Source of the DNA: Selenomonadaceae bacterium
Lineage (GTDB): Bacteria > Bacillota > Negativicutes > Selenomonadales > Selenomonadaceae
Direction of reading: 5' to 3'
NCBI GenBank assembly: GCA_030523645.1
Contig: JAUNIB010000010.1
Coordinates: 25,375 to 89,374, forward strand
Length of the DNA: 64,000 nucleotides
Positions 1 through 7,902 of the stretch are shown in pieces. Both the position numbers and the translations under genes were made by a program. The notes under the pieces are model-generated. The model was not told the DNA's origin. It saw nothing but the letters and a program-made list of their open reading frames with translations, and did not search any database. The first letter of the stretch is position 1. The number at the start of each line of letters is the position of its first letter.

Positions 1-32
1 CCTAGAGGGGAGCCTATGAGACGGATTATAGG

Positions 33-76
33 TTACCCTCAGTCTGCTTCGCAGACAGCTCCCCTACAGGGGAGCC
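33..76 (-). repeat. SPR1 repeat upstream of mnmE
   Basis: Short two-hairpin repeat in inverted orientation: a GTCTGC/GCAGAC hairpin followed by the GCTCCCCT/AGGGGAGC hairpin. Bases 1-14 are the end of another SPR1 copy cut by the window edge. It lies about 45 bases before the mnmE start. Confidence 0.75.
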
Positions 77-120
77 TTTGATTGTAGAAGATTTATAGAA
101 ATAATGTGTGTAGAGGAATC

Positions 121-1767
121 ATGCAGGAAGAAACAATCGTTGCCATCGCTACTGCCCGGGGCCGGGCCGGCGTGGGTATCGTCCGGCTCTCCGGTGAAAA
201 GGCTGTCGAGATAGCCGGTAAGGTTTTCGCACCCTTGGGCGGCAAGAGTCTTAACGAGGCGGAGAGCCATCGGGCTGTCTATGGAAATATCGTCATCAAC
301 GGCCGTCGGCTTGATGACGGTCTGGCTATCGTCATGCGCGCTCCCCACTCATACACCGGTGAGGATGTGGCGGAGCTGCAGTGTCACGGTGCGCCGGTGC
401 TGCTGCGGGAGATAGTGGCGGCCTGCTGTGAGCTGGGGGCAAGACCTGCTGAGGCGGGTGAGTATACCCGGAGAGCCTTTTTGAACGGACGGCTTGATCT
501 CCTGAAGGCGCAGGCGGTCATGGATGTGATAGAGGCGAAGACATCCGCGTCCCTGAAGCTGGCGGCAGGTCACCTGTCCGGCAAGGCTTCAGCGAAGGTA
601 AGCCGCTGGCGGGAAGATATACTGGATATCCTCGTCCATCTGGAGGCGCTTATCGATTTCCCGGAGGAGGGTATCGAGGAGCTGAGCCTTGAGGAGGCCG
701 GGGAGAAGCTGTCGGAGATATGCCTTGAGATGGAGCGGCTCTACCGCACCCGAAACACGGGCAAGATTCTCCGGGACGGTCTCGTTACCGCTATTGTCGG
801 TACGCCCAATGCGGGCAAATCAAGCCTGCTGAATGCGCTTTTGGGTGAGGAGCGGGCCATTGTCACGGATATTGCCGGTACCACCAGAGATAGTCTGGAG
901 GAGTATGCGGATATCGGCGGCGTTCCCCTGCGGCTCATTGATACGGCAGGCATCCGGGATACCGAAGACAGGGTAGAGCAGCTGGGAATCCAGCGGAGCC
1001 GGGCGGCTATGGAGAAGGCGGAGCTGGTACTGGCCCTCTTTGACGGCAGTCGGCCGCTGTCTGAGGATGACCGGGAGCTGCTGAATAGTCTGACCGGAGT
1101 GGCAACCGCTAATCCGTATAATAGCCTCCCCTCTAGGGGAGGTGGCACGAAGCGCGGAGGGGTAACAGCTAGTCAGTATAATAGCCTCCCCTCTAGGGGA
1201 GGTGGCACGAAGTGCGGAGGGGTAACAGCTAGTCCGTATAATAGCCTCCCCTCTAGGGGAGGTGGCACGAAGTGCCGGAGGGGTGAAGAATCAGAAGACA
1301 ACCAGTCTGCTTACCCCTCAGTCGCCTTTGGCGACAGCTCCCCTAAAGGGGAGCCAAATAAAAAGGTATTCCTGTTAATTACAAAGAGCGACCTGAGGGG
1401 CTGTGACGATACGGAGGCCGCTATCAAGGAAGCCGCCGGAGATAAGGCACAGCTGTTCAATATTTCCTCTAAAGAAGGGGCGGGACTTGAGCAGCTTACG
1501 GCAGCAATCAGGGAGTATGCCCTTTCCGGTGTCAGCGACGAGCAGCTGACGGAGGGCGGCGTGGCTACCGAGTGGGAAGCCTATCGGCTGGCGGAGGCCA
1601 TGAAGTCCGTAGGGGCGGCGGCTGACGCTATCAATGCAGGACTGGGAGCAGACTGCGCCACCATCGACCTGACGGCGGCGGTCGACAGCCTCGGGGCGAT
1701 ACTGGGACTCACCGCTTCGGAAGATGTGGTCGACCATATCTTCAGCCGCTTCTGCGTAGGGAAATGA
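121..1767 (+). CDS. mnmE: tRNA uridine-34 modification GTPase MnmE with an in-frame repeat insertion
   Basis: MnmE, with MnmG, installs the 5-carboxymethylaminomethyl group on wobble uridine 34 of tRNAs in the cytoplasm. The 548-residue product has the N-terminal tetrahydrofolate-binding domain (about 1-118), a helical domain, and a GTPase domain with G1 GTPNAGKS (227-234), G2 TTRD (254-257), G3 DTAG (274-277) and G4 TKSD (421-424). It ends in FCVGK, the family's catalytic C-terminal motif. The ATG at 121 is preferred over an in-frame ATG at 106 because MQEETIVAIAT matches the usual start. The family is normally about 455 residues. Residues about 331-412 between G3 and G4 are extra and are encoded by three 60-bp tandem SPR2 units plus one inverted SPR1. 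All surrounding motifs are intact and in frame, so the protein is probably functional with a surface loop; this is inference. mnmG is not adjacent. Confidence 0.96.
   Translation: MQEETIVAIATARGRAGVGIVRLSGEKAVEIAGKVFAPLGGKSLNEAESHRAVYGNIVINGRRLDDGLAIVMRAPHSYTGEDVAELQCHGAPVLLREIVAACCELGARPAEAGEYTRRAFLNGRLDLLKAQAVMDVIEAKTSASLKLAAGHLSGKASAKVSRWREDILDILVHLEALIDFPEEGIEELSLEEAGEKLSEICLEMERLYRTRNTGKILRDGLVTAIVGTPNAGKSSLLNALLGEERAIVTDIAGTTRDSLEEYADIGGVPLRLIDTAGIRDTEDRVEQLGIQRSRAAMEKAELVLALFDGSRPLSEDDRELLNSLTGVATANPYNSLPSRGGGTKRGGVTASQYNSLPSRGGGTKCGGVTASPYNSLPSRGGGTKCRRGEESEDNQSAYPSVAFGDSSPKGEPNKKVFLLITKSDLRGCDDTEAAIKEAAGDKAQLFNISSKEGAGLEQLTAAIREYALSGVSDEQLTEGGVATEWEAYRLAEAMKSVGAAADAINAGLGADCATIDLTAAVDSLGAILGLTASEDVVDHIFSRFCVGK
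1111..1355 (+). repeat. Tandem SPR2 x3 plus inverted SPR1 inside mnmE
   Basis: Three near-identical 60-bp units (1111-1170, 1171-1230, 1231-1290) each contain an SPR2 hairpin (CTCCCCTCTAGGGGAG). An inverted SPR1 follows at 1311-1355. The 60-bp unit is a multiple of three, so tandem duplication keeps the frame. The third unit carries an extra C (AGTGCCGG against AGTGCGG) that shifts its reading of the repeat, and the frame stays open through the SPR1 copy. Confidence 0.93.
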
Positions 1768-1801
1768 AAAAACGTGAATAATGTCGAGTAAATAAAAATA
1801 T

Positions 1802-1982
1802 GGACGGACAACTATCTGACAGAAACTCGCTTTCGCTTATTTATTCACGCAGCGGTGCTAAGCTCCTGCTTCATATGCTTATTCGCAGGTCGCTAAGCAC
1901 CGGCGTTCATAATAGTTTCTTTACAGAAAGTTGTACCGCCCAACTTAAATTAAGGTAGAGACGGCTTTGCCGTCTCTTTTTT
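1802..1982 (+). repeat. LHE-A long hairpin element with terminator-like tail
   Basis: The outer arms 1802-1818 (GGACGGACAACTATCTG) and 1924-1940 (CAGAAAGTTGTACCGCC) pair with few mismatches. Inside are AGAAAC/GTTTCT, GGTGCT/AGCACC, AGC/GCT, CCTGC/GCAGG and ATA/TAT with a TGCT loop. The tail AAATTAAGGT (1947-1956) leads to hairpin GAGACGGC/GCCGTCTC (1958-1976) and a T run, so it could terminate mnmE. Confidence 0.85.
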
Positions 1983-2008
1983 ACTGTCACCATTTTGGTA
2001 CAAAAAAA

Positions 2009-2181
2009 GAGACGGTGAAACCGTCTCCACATTAATGTAATGCCAAAGTGAATAGTATCTGTAAGAAAACCGTTAATCAACACCGGTACTTGGCGATTGA
2101 CAAGTAAGCATACGCAGTCAGAGCCTAGTACCGCTGTGTTGACTATCAAGCGAGAGCGTGTTTTCGTCAGATGCTATTCAC
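2009..2181 (-). repeat. LHE-B long hairpin element, inverted
   Basis: Minus-strand copy with outer arms GTGAATAGTATCTG (2049-2062) and the matching arm ending GCTATTCAC (to 2181). Its apical stem is GTA/TAC with a TGCT loop. The tail ACATTAATGTA and a GAGACGG hairpin (2009-2027) face LHE-A. It ends 5 bases from the stop codon of the deaminase gene. Confidence 0.85.
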
Positions 2182-2186
2182 GAAAG

Positions 2187-2645
2187 TCAGTCTTTAATAT
2201 CCTTCGGTGCGATGTCCACGATGCTGCCGTCGGCGTCTTTATAGACGGCGTTTTTGATGCGGGCGTTGCGGAGCATACGGCGGCAGAGGAGGCAGGGCTG
2301 GCCGCTGGCGAGGGAGCCGTCCGCATTGTAGCCGGCGATATAGATGGTAGCGCCTTCCATCTTCTCCGGGTCGGCGTTGATGATGGCGTTCTGCTCGGCG
2401 TGGACTGCCACGCACAGCTCATACTGCTGTCCTTTGGGGACATTTAGACGCTCGCGCTCGCAGGTGCCGATGTCGAGACAGTTGGCTTCGCCCCGGGGGG
2501 CGCCGTTGTAGCCGGTGGAGATGATGATGTGGTCCTTGACGATGATGGCGCCGTAGCGGCGGCGGAGGCAGGTGGCCCGGCGGCCCACAGCGCCGGCGAT
2601 GTCGAGGAAGTATTCGGTCCAGTCAGGACGGGTGTATTTATCCAT
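2187..2645 (-). CDS. Deoxycytidylate (dCMP) deaminase family protein
   Basis: Zinc-dependent deaminase of the ComEB/dCMP deaminase family, which converts dCMP to dUMP in pyrimidine nucleotide synthesis in the cytoplasm. The 152-residue product carries the zinc motif HAEQNAI and the partner motif PCLLCRRM, where the second cysteine pair binds zinc. The N-terminal region (RRRYGAIIVKD.. STGYNGAPRG) is typical of dCMP deaminases rather than cytidine deaminases. The ATG at 2645 is chosen because AAGGAG lies 7 bases upstream; a longer frame to 2702 lacks such a site and runs into LHE-C. It is convergent with mnmE. Whether it acts on dCMP in vivo is inferred from family. Confidence 0.9.
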   Translation of the reverse strand: MDKYTRPDWTEYFLDIAGAVGRRATCLRRRYGAIIVKDHIIISTGYNGAPRGEANCLDIGTCERERLNVPKGQQYELCVAVHAEQNAIINADPEKMEGATIYIAGYNADGSLASGQPCLLCRRMLRNARIKNAVYKDADGSIVDIAPKDIKD

Positions 2646-2699
2646 GATTTGCTCCTTGTTCACTATAGAACGAAACTGCATATTGGTTTTTATTGACTG

Positions 2700-2882
2700 C
2701 ATAATATGATTAAACGAAAACTCATTTTCATTCGGTTATCCACGCAGCGGTACATAAGCTCCTGCTTCATATGCCTATTCGCAGGTCGCTAAGTACCGGC
2801 GTGGATAAACGGTTTTCTTAATTAATCATATTATGGCAGAATTACATTAAGGTGGAGACGGCTTTGCCGTCTCTATTTTTTC
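2700..2882 (+). repeat. LHE-C long hairpin element with terminator-like tail
   Basis: A perfect 14-bp outer stem: CATAATATGATTAA (2700-2713) with TTAATCATATTATG (2822-2835). Inner stems include CACGC/GCGTG, GGTAC/GTACC, AGC/GCT, CCTGC/GCAGG and ATA/TAT with a TGCC loop. The tail TACATTAAGGT (2843-2853) is followed by GAGACGGC/GCCGTCTC (2855-2873) and a T run. It sits upstream of the deaminase start on the opposite strand. Confidence 0.88.
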
Positions 2883-2893
2883 GTAGCGGAAAA

Positions 2894-2943
2894 GCCTCCC
2901 CTCGCAGGGGAGGTGGCCGAGTGTAGCGAGGCCGGAGGGGTAA
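2894..2943 (+). repeat. SPR2 repeat
   Basis: The hairpin CCTCCCCT..AGGGGAGG is followed by a second hairpin CGAGTGTAGCGAG and the terminal GGAGGGGTAA. It directly follows LHE-C and lies just downstream of the membrane protein gene's stop codon. Confidence 0.8.
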
Positions 2944-2953
2944 AACACTAAGA

Positions 2954-3382
2954 CTACACCATCGCCATCACTATCGCACCGACGAAAGTTGTGACGGAGA
3001 ATGTCCGCACCGCCTGCTGTATGGCGGCGCTGTGAGCCGGTGACAGCTTGCCCAATGTGGGGGCAAAGGCGTAGATGATGAAGGAAAAGGCTAAGTAGAT
3101 GACGGGGATGTCCATAGCCAGCAGGCCGTAGCAGAAGACCACGGCGGCGATGACAAGCCCTGCCGACAGCCCCCGGGTACGCACCGGCTTCACGGCACTC
3201 TGACCGGCTCGCAGCTCGGCCATTGCCTCCCGGAAGTAAGGGGAGTGGAAGGACTCGCTGCCGCTGACGCCACCAGAAGCGCCCCGCCGCTCGCCCAGCA
3301 TCCTGACATGGCCGCCGTTCTCGAAGGTGAGGTTGAACTGATCGTCGTCAATTTCCCGACCGAAGCGGTCAACAGCTGCCAT
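2954..3382 (-). CDS. Small membrane protein of unknown function
   Basis: A 142-residue protein I do not recognise. The first 85 residues are hydrophilic (start MAAVDRFGREIDDDQF, with a Gly/Ser-rich stretch). Two hydrophobic helices follow (about 86-110 and 125-142), separated by a short loop, which suggests a membrane anchor with a cytoplasmic N-terminal part. The ATG at 3382 is preferred because a purine-rich GGGAAGTG lies just upstream; ATG at 3397 is possible but its upstream AAGG is too close. It is divergent from the DeoR regulator across about 195 bases. No function is assigned. Confidence 0.65.
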   Translation of the reverse strand: MAAVDRFGREIDDDQFNLTFENGGHVRMLGERRGASGGVSGSESFHSPYFREAMAELRAGQSAVKPVRTRGLSAGLVIAAVVFCYGLLAMDIPVIYLAFSFIIYAFAPTLGKLSPAHSAAIQQAVRTFSVTTFVGAIVMAMV

Positions 3383-3488
3383 ATTGTCACTTCCCATCCT
3401 TAAAATTCTTGCGTTTTTTTGCCTGAAAGCACACATAATTCCACTTTACGCTATTATAAACTTTTTGGTAAATTTTGTAAAATAATGA

Positions 3489-3517
3489 TTGAAAAAAAAA
3501 GAAAAAACAGATATAAT
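3489..3517 (+). promoter_or_regulatory. Sigma-70 type promoter of the DeoR regulator gene
   Basis: TTGAAA (3489-3494), a 17-base A-rich spacer, and TATAAT (3512-3517). It lies 60 bases before the regulator's ATG. Confidence 0.75.
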
Positions 3518-3576
3518 AAAGAATATCGGTAAAGAAAACAGAGTCAACAATAACAAATGATGAATGGGGCGAGATT

Positions 3577-4350
3577 ATGCTGGGAATTGAACGCCGCAAG
3601 GCTATAATGGAAAGACTGAAAAAAGACGAAAAAGTATATGTTCGTGATTTGGCGCGAGATTTCAAGGTAACGGAAGAAACTGTCCGCCGCGATTTGGAGC
3701 GTCTGGAGAAGGAAGACCTTCTCTCCAGAAACTATGGCGGTGCCGTCCTGAAAGCCCCGGTAGCAGATGCACTGTCCTTCACCCGTCGTACTTTTGTAAA
3801 CAGCGACGGCAAAGAGCGCATTGCCAAGAAGGCAGCCTCTATTATTTCCGGTTCCAGCCGCATAATGCTTGATGCGGGCACCACTGCCCTCGCCCTGCTG
3901 ACCTATCTGAAGGGTGAGCGCGGCATTACCGTAGTGACCAACAGCGCCCGGGCTCTGACCCTGGCTTCCGATGGTGTCATCACCATCTATTCCACCGGCG
4001 GCAAGCTGAAGCAGCACGCTCTGGCTCTCACCGGCCCGGTAGCTGTAAAGACTATCCGCAGCTATAATGCTGATGTGGCCTGCATTGCCTGCAAGGGTCT
4101 TGACCTTATCGGCGGCGTACTGGAGTCCGATGAGGAAGAAGCCGTCATCAAGCAGGAGATGCTGGCTCGGGCAGCCAAGAAGATTCTGCTGGCAGACAAT
4201 ACCAAGTTCGACAGGGCCGCCTTTGCGGTGATTGCCCCCTGGGATACCTTCGATATGATTATCACCGACGAGGAGCCTTCCGCAGAGTGGAAGGAAGTCT
4301 TCGCCCGTCACGGCGTAGAGCTGGTAGTAGCCGGCCCGGAGATGGACTAA
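3577..4350 (+). CDS. DeoR/GlpR family transcriptional regulator
   Basis: A 257-residue sugar-phosphate-responsive repressor of the DeoR family. The N-terminal winged helix-turn-helix (about 3-56) carries the family signature with VTEETVRRDLERLEKE as recognition region. The C-terminal DeoR sensor domain (about 75-235) has the DAGTTAL and ADNTKF motifs expected for phosphosugar binding. The start MLGIERRKAIMERL is the usual one. The gene has its own promoter and a terminator, so it appears monocistronic. No sugar operon is adjacent, so its target cannot be deduced; autoregulation is possible. Family assignment is firm. Confidence 0.92.
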   Translation: MLGIERRKAIMERLKKDEKVYVRDLARDFKVTEETVRRDLERLEKEDLLSRNYGGAVLKAPVADALSFTRRTFVNSDGKERIAKKAASIISGSSRIMLDAGTTALALLTYLKGERGITVVTNSARALTLASDGVITIYSTGGKLKQHALALTGPVAVKTIRSYNADVACIACKGLDLIGGVLESDEEEAVIKQEMLARAAKKILLADNTKFDRAAFAVIAPWDTFDMIITDEEPSAEWKEVFARHGVELVVAGPEMD

Positions 4351-4370
4351 AGCAAAATCGTAAAATATAA

Positions 4371-4413
4371 GGGACTGGAGAAATGAGCAATCATTTTTTC
4401 CGGTCCCTTTTTT
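4371..4413 (+). terminator. Intrinsic terminator of the DeoR gene
   Basis: GGGACTGGAGAAA pairs imperfectly with TTTTTTCCGGTCCC, followed by a T run. The loop contains ATGAGCAATCAT, a palindromic tip that recurs in other terminators of this window. Confidence 0.85.
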
Positions 4414-4443
4414 GTGCCGTTTTTTGGCAGCTGTCCGCGTAAA

Positions 4444-4481
4444 AAGGCTGTGCGGAATGATTGCTCATTCTGCACAGCCTT
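4444..4481 (-). terminator. Intrinsic terminator of gyrA
   Basis: A 17-bp stem (AAGGCTGTGCGGAATGA with TCATTCTGCACAGCCTT) around a TTGC loop. On the minus strand it runs into TTTTT. It sits 18 bases after the gyrA stop. Confidence 0.85.
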
Positions 4482-4499
4482 TGGCTTTAGCAGGTTATA

Positions 4500-7265
4500 T
4501 TATTCTTCTTCCGTCGGGCCGGTGAGATTGTCAAGGGCCTTGTCGGCAGCCTCGGCCTCTCGGGCCAGTGTGGCGGCCTTTTCCATTTCGTTTGGTTCGG
4601 CCTTTACTACACGGAGTCCGGCATTGTCATCGTCTCTGTCCTCGTCCTTGATGTCGCTGACAGCGAAGGAGGCAACCATGTCGCCGGGGGTGGGAGTGAT
4701 GACCTTTACACCGCTGGTGTTGCGGCTGACATTGCGGATGTCTCCGATAGGAGTGCGGATGACGATGCCGCCGGTGGTGATGAGGAGCAGCTCCTCGTCG
4801 CCCTTTACCAGCTTCAGTCCGATGACGGAGCCGGTCTTCTCGGCGACCTTGAAGTTCTTGACGCCTTTGCCGCCGCGGGCGGTCTTGCGGTAGTCCACCA
4901 GCGGGGTGCGCTTGCCGAAGCCCAGCTGGGTGATGGCGAGGACTTCGCGGCCGTCGTTGGCCAGATCCTCTACTACATCCATGCCGATGACTTCATCGTT
5001 GTCCACAAGGGTGATGCCCTTCACGCCGCGAGTCTGACGGCCCATAGCCCGGACGCCGGCCTCGTTGAATACGATGGCCTGACCGTCTCTGGTGCCGATG
5101 ATGACATCGCTGGTGCCGTTGGTGAGGCGGACGGAGATAAGCTCGTCCATGCCGCCGTCTGCTTCATCCTCGCCCTCGCTGCGGAGGAAGTCGCCGTCGT
5201 CGAAGTCGCCGCCGGTAAGGATGTCGCCGCCGCTGTTGGGGATAGCCACAGCCTCCAGACCTTCACCCTCGGCCTTGTCGCCATCGTCGCCGTCCAGCTT
5301 GATGGCGATAATGCCGCCGGAGCGGATGTTGTCAAAGGCGGAGAGGGGGGTCTTCTTCACGATACCGCGCTTGGTGGCCATCAGGAGGAAGTTCTCCTCA
5401 AGGAACTGAGTTACCTGCTCCCGCTCCTTGTCGTTCTTGCAGTCGCCGGTGAACTTGCGGATAGGAATAACCGCTGTTATCTTCTCGCCGCCGGAGAGCT
5501 GCAGCAGGTTGGACAGGTGCTGACCCTTGGCCTGACGGGTGGCTTCGTTGATGTCGTAGCCCTTCAGCTTGTAGACGCGGCCGCGGCTGGTGAAGAAGAG
5601 GATGGTATGGTGAGTGGTGGTGAGGAGCAGCGTCTCGACGATGTCCTCATCCTTCGTCTTCATGCCGGTGATTCCCTTGCCGCCGCGCTTCTGGGACTTG
5701 TAGGTGGTGAGGGGCAGGCGCTTGATGTAGCTGCCTCTGGTGAGGGTGACGACGATGTCCTCGGTGGGGATGACAGATTCCAGGTCTATCTCGCCGTCAG
5801 CGGCTACAATCTGGGTGCGGCGCTCGTCGCCGAACTGCTCTTTGACTGTTTCCAGCTCTTCCTTGATGATGCCCTTGAGCTTTTCTTCGTCGGAGAGGAC
5901 GCTGTTCAGCCAGTCGATAGTCTTCAATATTTCCTGATATTCCTCGCGGATCTTGTCACGCTCCAGACCGGTGAGGCGCTGGAGACGCATATCGAGAATG
6001 GCCTGAGCCTGCTTGTCGGAGAGACCGAAGCCCTGCATGAGAGCGGCCTTGGCAATCTCGCCGTCCTTGCTCTGACGGATGGTGGTGATGACTGCGTCAA
6101 GGTGGTCAAGGGCGATAGTGAGACCTTCCAAGATGTGGGCTCTGGCCTTGGCCTTGTCCAGCTCGTACTCGGTACGGCGGCGGGTGACGACTTTCTGATG
6201 CTCGATGTAGGCAGTGAGTATCTCCGCCAGATTCATGGTGCGGGGAGTGCCGCCGTCGAGAGCCAGCAGGATGGCACCGAAGGTCTCCTGCAGCTGGGTA
6301 TGCTTGTAGAGCTGGTTGAGGACTACCTTCGGGGTAGCGTCGCGCTTCAGCTCGATGACGATGCGCATACCGTCGCGGTCGGACTCATCCCGGAGGGCGG
6401 TGATGCCTTCGACCTTCTTGTCACGATGGAGCTGGGCAATGGACTCGATGAGACGGGCCTTGTTTACCTGATAGGGCAGCTCCGTGACGATTATCTGCTT
6501 CTTGCCGTTCTTTATCTCTTCGATGTGGCTGACGGCTCTCATCTTGATGGAGCCGCGGCCGGTGTGGTACATATCGCTGATGCCGCCGAAGCCCATTATC
6601 TGAGCGCCGGTGGGGAAGTCCGGGCCCTGAATGACGGTCATGAGGTCGTCGACGGTGGCCTGCGGATTGTTCAGGACCATGAGGGCGCCGTCAATGGCTT
6701 CCTTCAGGTTGTGGGGCGGTATCTTGGTGGCCATACCGACGGCGATACCCTCGGAGCCGTTTACCAGCAGCTGCGGGAAACGGGCAGGGAGGACGGTAGG
6801 CTCGTTGAGCGATTCGTCGTAGTTGGGGGTGAAGTCAACGGTGTTCTTCTCGATATCCTTCAGCATGAGCTCGGATATCTTGGACATGCGGACCTCGGTG
6901 TAGCGCATTGCGGCCGCAGGGTCGCCGTCTACGGAGCCGAAGTTGCCGTGGCCGTCCGCCAGAAGGTAGCGGATGGAGAAGTCCTGCGCCATGCGGACGA
7001 TGGCATCGTATACGGAGCTGTCGCCGTGGGGATGGTACTTACCCAGTACTTCACCGACGATGCGGGCAGACTTCTTGTAGGGCTTATTGGAGCCCATGCC
7101 AGCCTCCTGCATGGCGTAGAGGATGCGGCGGTGAACAGGCTTCAGGCCGTCACGGACATCCGGCAGCGCACGGGAGACGATGACGCTCATGGCGTAGTTG
7201 ATATAGGAATTTTTCATTACCGACGCAAGGTCGACGGAAACGATTTTATCCTGACCGTAATCCAA
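4500..7265 (-). CDS. gyrA: DNA gyrase subunit A
   Basis: The breakage-reunion subunit of DNA gyrase, which introduces negative supercoils with GyrB. The 921-residue protein has the winged-helix core with catalytic Tyr122 (AAMRYTEVR) and a quinolone region [10 protein letters not shown] with Ser83 and Asp87, the susceptible-type residues. The GyrA box QKRGGKG (525-531) identifies it as GyrA rather than ParC. The C-terminal beta-pinwheel follows. The protein is longer than the usual 820-880 residues. An acidic insertion at about 660-706 splits the [13 protein letters not shown] blade, and a shorter insertion lies at about 605-624. A GAGGTGATAT site precedes the ATG. gyrB is not adjacent. The gene ends at a strong terminator. 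Confidence 0.97.
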   Translation of the reverse strand: MDYGQDKIVSVDLASVMKNSYINYAMSVIVSRALPDVRDGLKPVHRRILYAMQEAGMGSNKPYKKSARIVGEVLGKYHPHGDSSVYDAIVRMAQDFSIRYLLADGHGNFGSVDGDPAAAMRYTEVRMSKISELMLKDIEKNTVDFTPNYDESLNEPTVLPARFPQLLVNGSEGIAVGMATKIPPHNLKEAIDGALMVLNNPQATVDDLMTVIQGPDFPTGAQIMGFGGISDMYHTGRGSIKMRAVSHIEEIKNGKKQIIVTELPYQVNKARLIESIAQLHRDKKVEGITALRDESDRDGMRIVIELKRDATPKVVLNQLYKHTQLQETFGAILLALDGGTPRTMNLAEILTAYIEHQKVVTRRRTEYELDKAKARAHILEGLTIALDHLDAVITTIRQSKDGEIAKAALMQGFGLSDKQAQAILDMRLQRLTGLERDKIREEYQEILKTIDWLNSVLSDEEKLKGIIKEELETVKEQFGDERRTQIVAADGEIDLESVIPTEDIVVTLTRGSYIKRLPLTTYKSQKRGGKGITGMKTKDEDIVETLLLTTTHHTILFFTSRGRVYKLKGYDINEATRQAKGQHLSNLLQLSGGEKITAVIPIRKFTGDCKNDKEREQVTQFLEENFLLMATKRGIVKKTPLSAFDNIRSGGIIAIKLDGDDGDKAEGEGLEAVAIPNSGGDILTGGDFDDGDFLRSEGEDEADGGMDELISVRLTNGTSDVIIGTRDGQAIVFNEAGVRAMGRQTRGVKGITLVDNDEVIGMDVVEDLANDGREVLAITQLGFGKRTPLVDYRKTARGGKGVKNFKVAEKTGSVIGLKLVKGDEELLLITTGGIVIRTPIGDIRNVSRNTSGVKVITPTPGDMVASFAVSDIKDEDRDDDNAGLRVVKAEPNEMEKAATLAREAEAADKALDNLTGPTEEE

Positions 7266-7459
7266 AAAATATCACCTCAAAGTTTTTATGCTGTCTATAT
7301 TATTGATGGGAATAAACACTTTTACATGCTGATTATAGCACAATTCGGGGCAATTTGAAAGGGCGACAAGCAAAAGAAGCGGTTAGCCTTGTGCCGTTGA
7401 TATGGCTCCTGCTGAAGCATTTTGATGCTTGAAAATCCCCTGATAAGATGCTAAAATAA

Positions 7460-7543
7460 AAACAACGAAGGTTGCTGACTTGCGATTGTCAGCTCCCGGG
7501 AAAATTGGTTGGAAGCCGGCTATTAGCAGTAGCCGGCTTCGTT
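7460..7543 (+). ncRNA. Candidate structured RNA, unassigned
   Basis: The ends pair as AACAACGAAG (7460-7469) with CTTCGTTGT (7538-7546 region). Inside lie GCTGAC/GTCAGC (7473-7492) and GCCGGCTA/TAGCCGGC (7515-7537). The fold therefore looks like a closed multi-branch structure. On the minus strand the end runs into TTTTTATTTT, so it could instead be a terminator read leftward. It matches no riboswitch consensus that I can recall with confidence. Confidence 0.35.
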
Positions 7544-7608
7544 GTGTTTATGGAGCAGAAATGTAGAAGCAGTATTTGACGCCAAGATGCTGATGTAATT
7601 TGCTGCCC

Positions 7609-7654
7609 TGAATAAAAGAGCGAGAGCGGGTTTCCGTTAGATGATATTTGTCGG
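7609..7654 (-). repeat. Truncated LHE (inner half and one arm)
   Basis: The sequence TGAATAAAAGAGCGAGAGCG through GATGATATTTGTCGG matches one half of LHE-E (9979-10024) almost exactly. The partner arm is missing. It is head-to-head with LHE-D. Confidence 0.75.
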
Positions 7655-7679
7655 TGGGTCTAATCAGTTGTATGTCCTC

Positions 7680-7829
7680 GGCATAACAGTCTGACAGAAA
7701 TCCGTTTGCACTTATTTATTCACGCAGCGGTGCTAGGTTCCCGCTTCGTATGCTTACTCGCGGCTCACCAAGCACCGGCGTTCATAATGATTTCTTTACA
7801 GACTGTTATGCCTAGGCAATACATTAAGG
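7680..7829 (+). repeat. LHE-D long hairpin element upstream of the TRAP permease
   Basis: A perfect outer stem: GGCATAACAGTCTG (7680-7693) with CAGACTGTTATGCC (7799-7812). Inner stems are GGTGCT/AGCACC, GGT/ACC and GTA/TAC with a TGCT loop. The tail ACATTAAGG lies at 7821-7829. The element and its left flank are about 88% identical by eye to the LHE-F region (9979-10200), except in the outer arms. Confidence 0.88.
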
Positions 7830-7860
7830 AAGAAATTTTACTGCCCAAAGTGGTACTTTG

Positions 7861-7869
7861 TGGTATAAT
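7861..7869 (+). promoter_or_regulatory. Extended -10 promoter of the TRAP permease gene
   Basis: TGG-TATAAT (TATAAT at 7864-7869) with no good -35. It lies 34 bases upstream of the TTG start, which rules out the in-frame ATG at 7858 as the translation start. Confidence 0.6.
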
Positions 7870-7902
7870 CACTCCAATATATTGAAACTTGAGGTGTGTT
7901 CT

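Larger units (their letters stand above)
1768..2186. other. Intergenic region with two convergent LHE copies
   Basis: The 419-base gap between convergent mnmE and the dCMP deaminase gene holds LHE-A (+) and LHE-B (-), whose terminator-like tails face each other. I see no other gene. Confidence 0.8.
7266..7902. other. Long intergenic region between gyrA and the TRAP permease
   Basis: Divergent upstream region of 637 bases. It contains a candidate structured RNA (7460-7543), a truncated inverted LHE (7609-7654), full LHE-D (7680-7829) and an extended -10 promoter (7861-7869). Bases 7275-7455 show no further pattern that I can support. Confidence 0.7.

Noticed and set aside
1802..1982. LHE as retron msr/msd, tRNA-like or group II intron
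   Set aside because: No reverse transcriptase is nearby, no cloverleaf or intron motif is present, and the fold is one long hairpin.
2097..2447. 116-residue frame overlapping LHE-B and the dCMP deaminase
   Set aside because: It runs antisense through a clear deaminase gene and a repeat.
5517..7358. Long open frame of 613 residues antisense to gyrA
   Set aside because: It is a shadow of gyrA in a GC-rich gene; its product is a low-complexity Val/Leu/Asp string with no motif, and gyrA is certain.
7360..7560. Cobalamin riboswitch
   Set aside because: Fragments such as GGGAAA and GCCGG loosely resemble the class, but the B12-box and overall layout are absent and no cobalamin gene follows.
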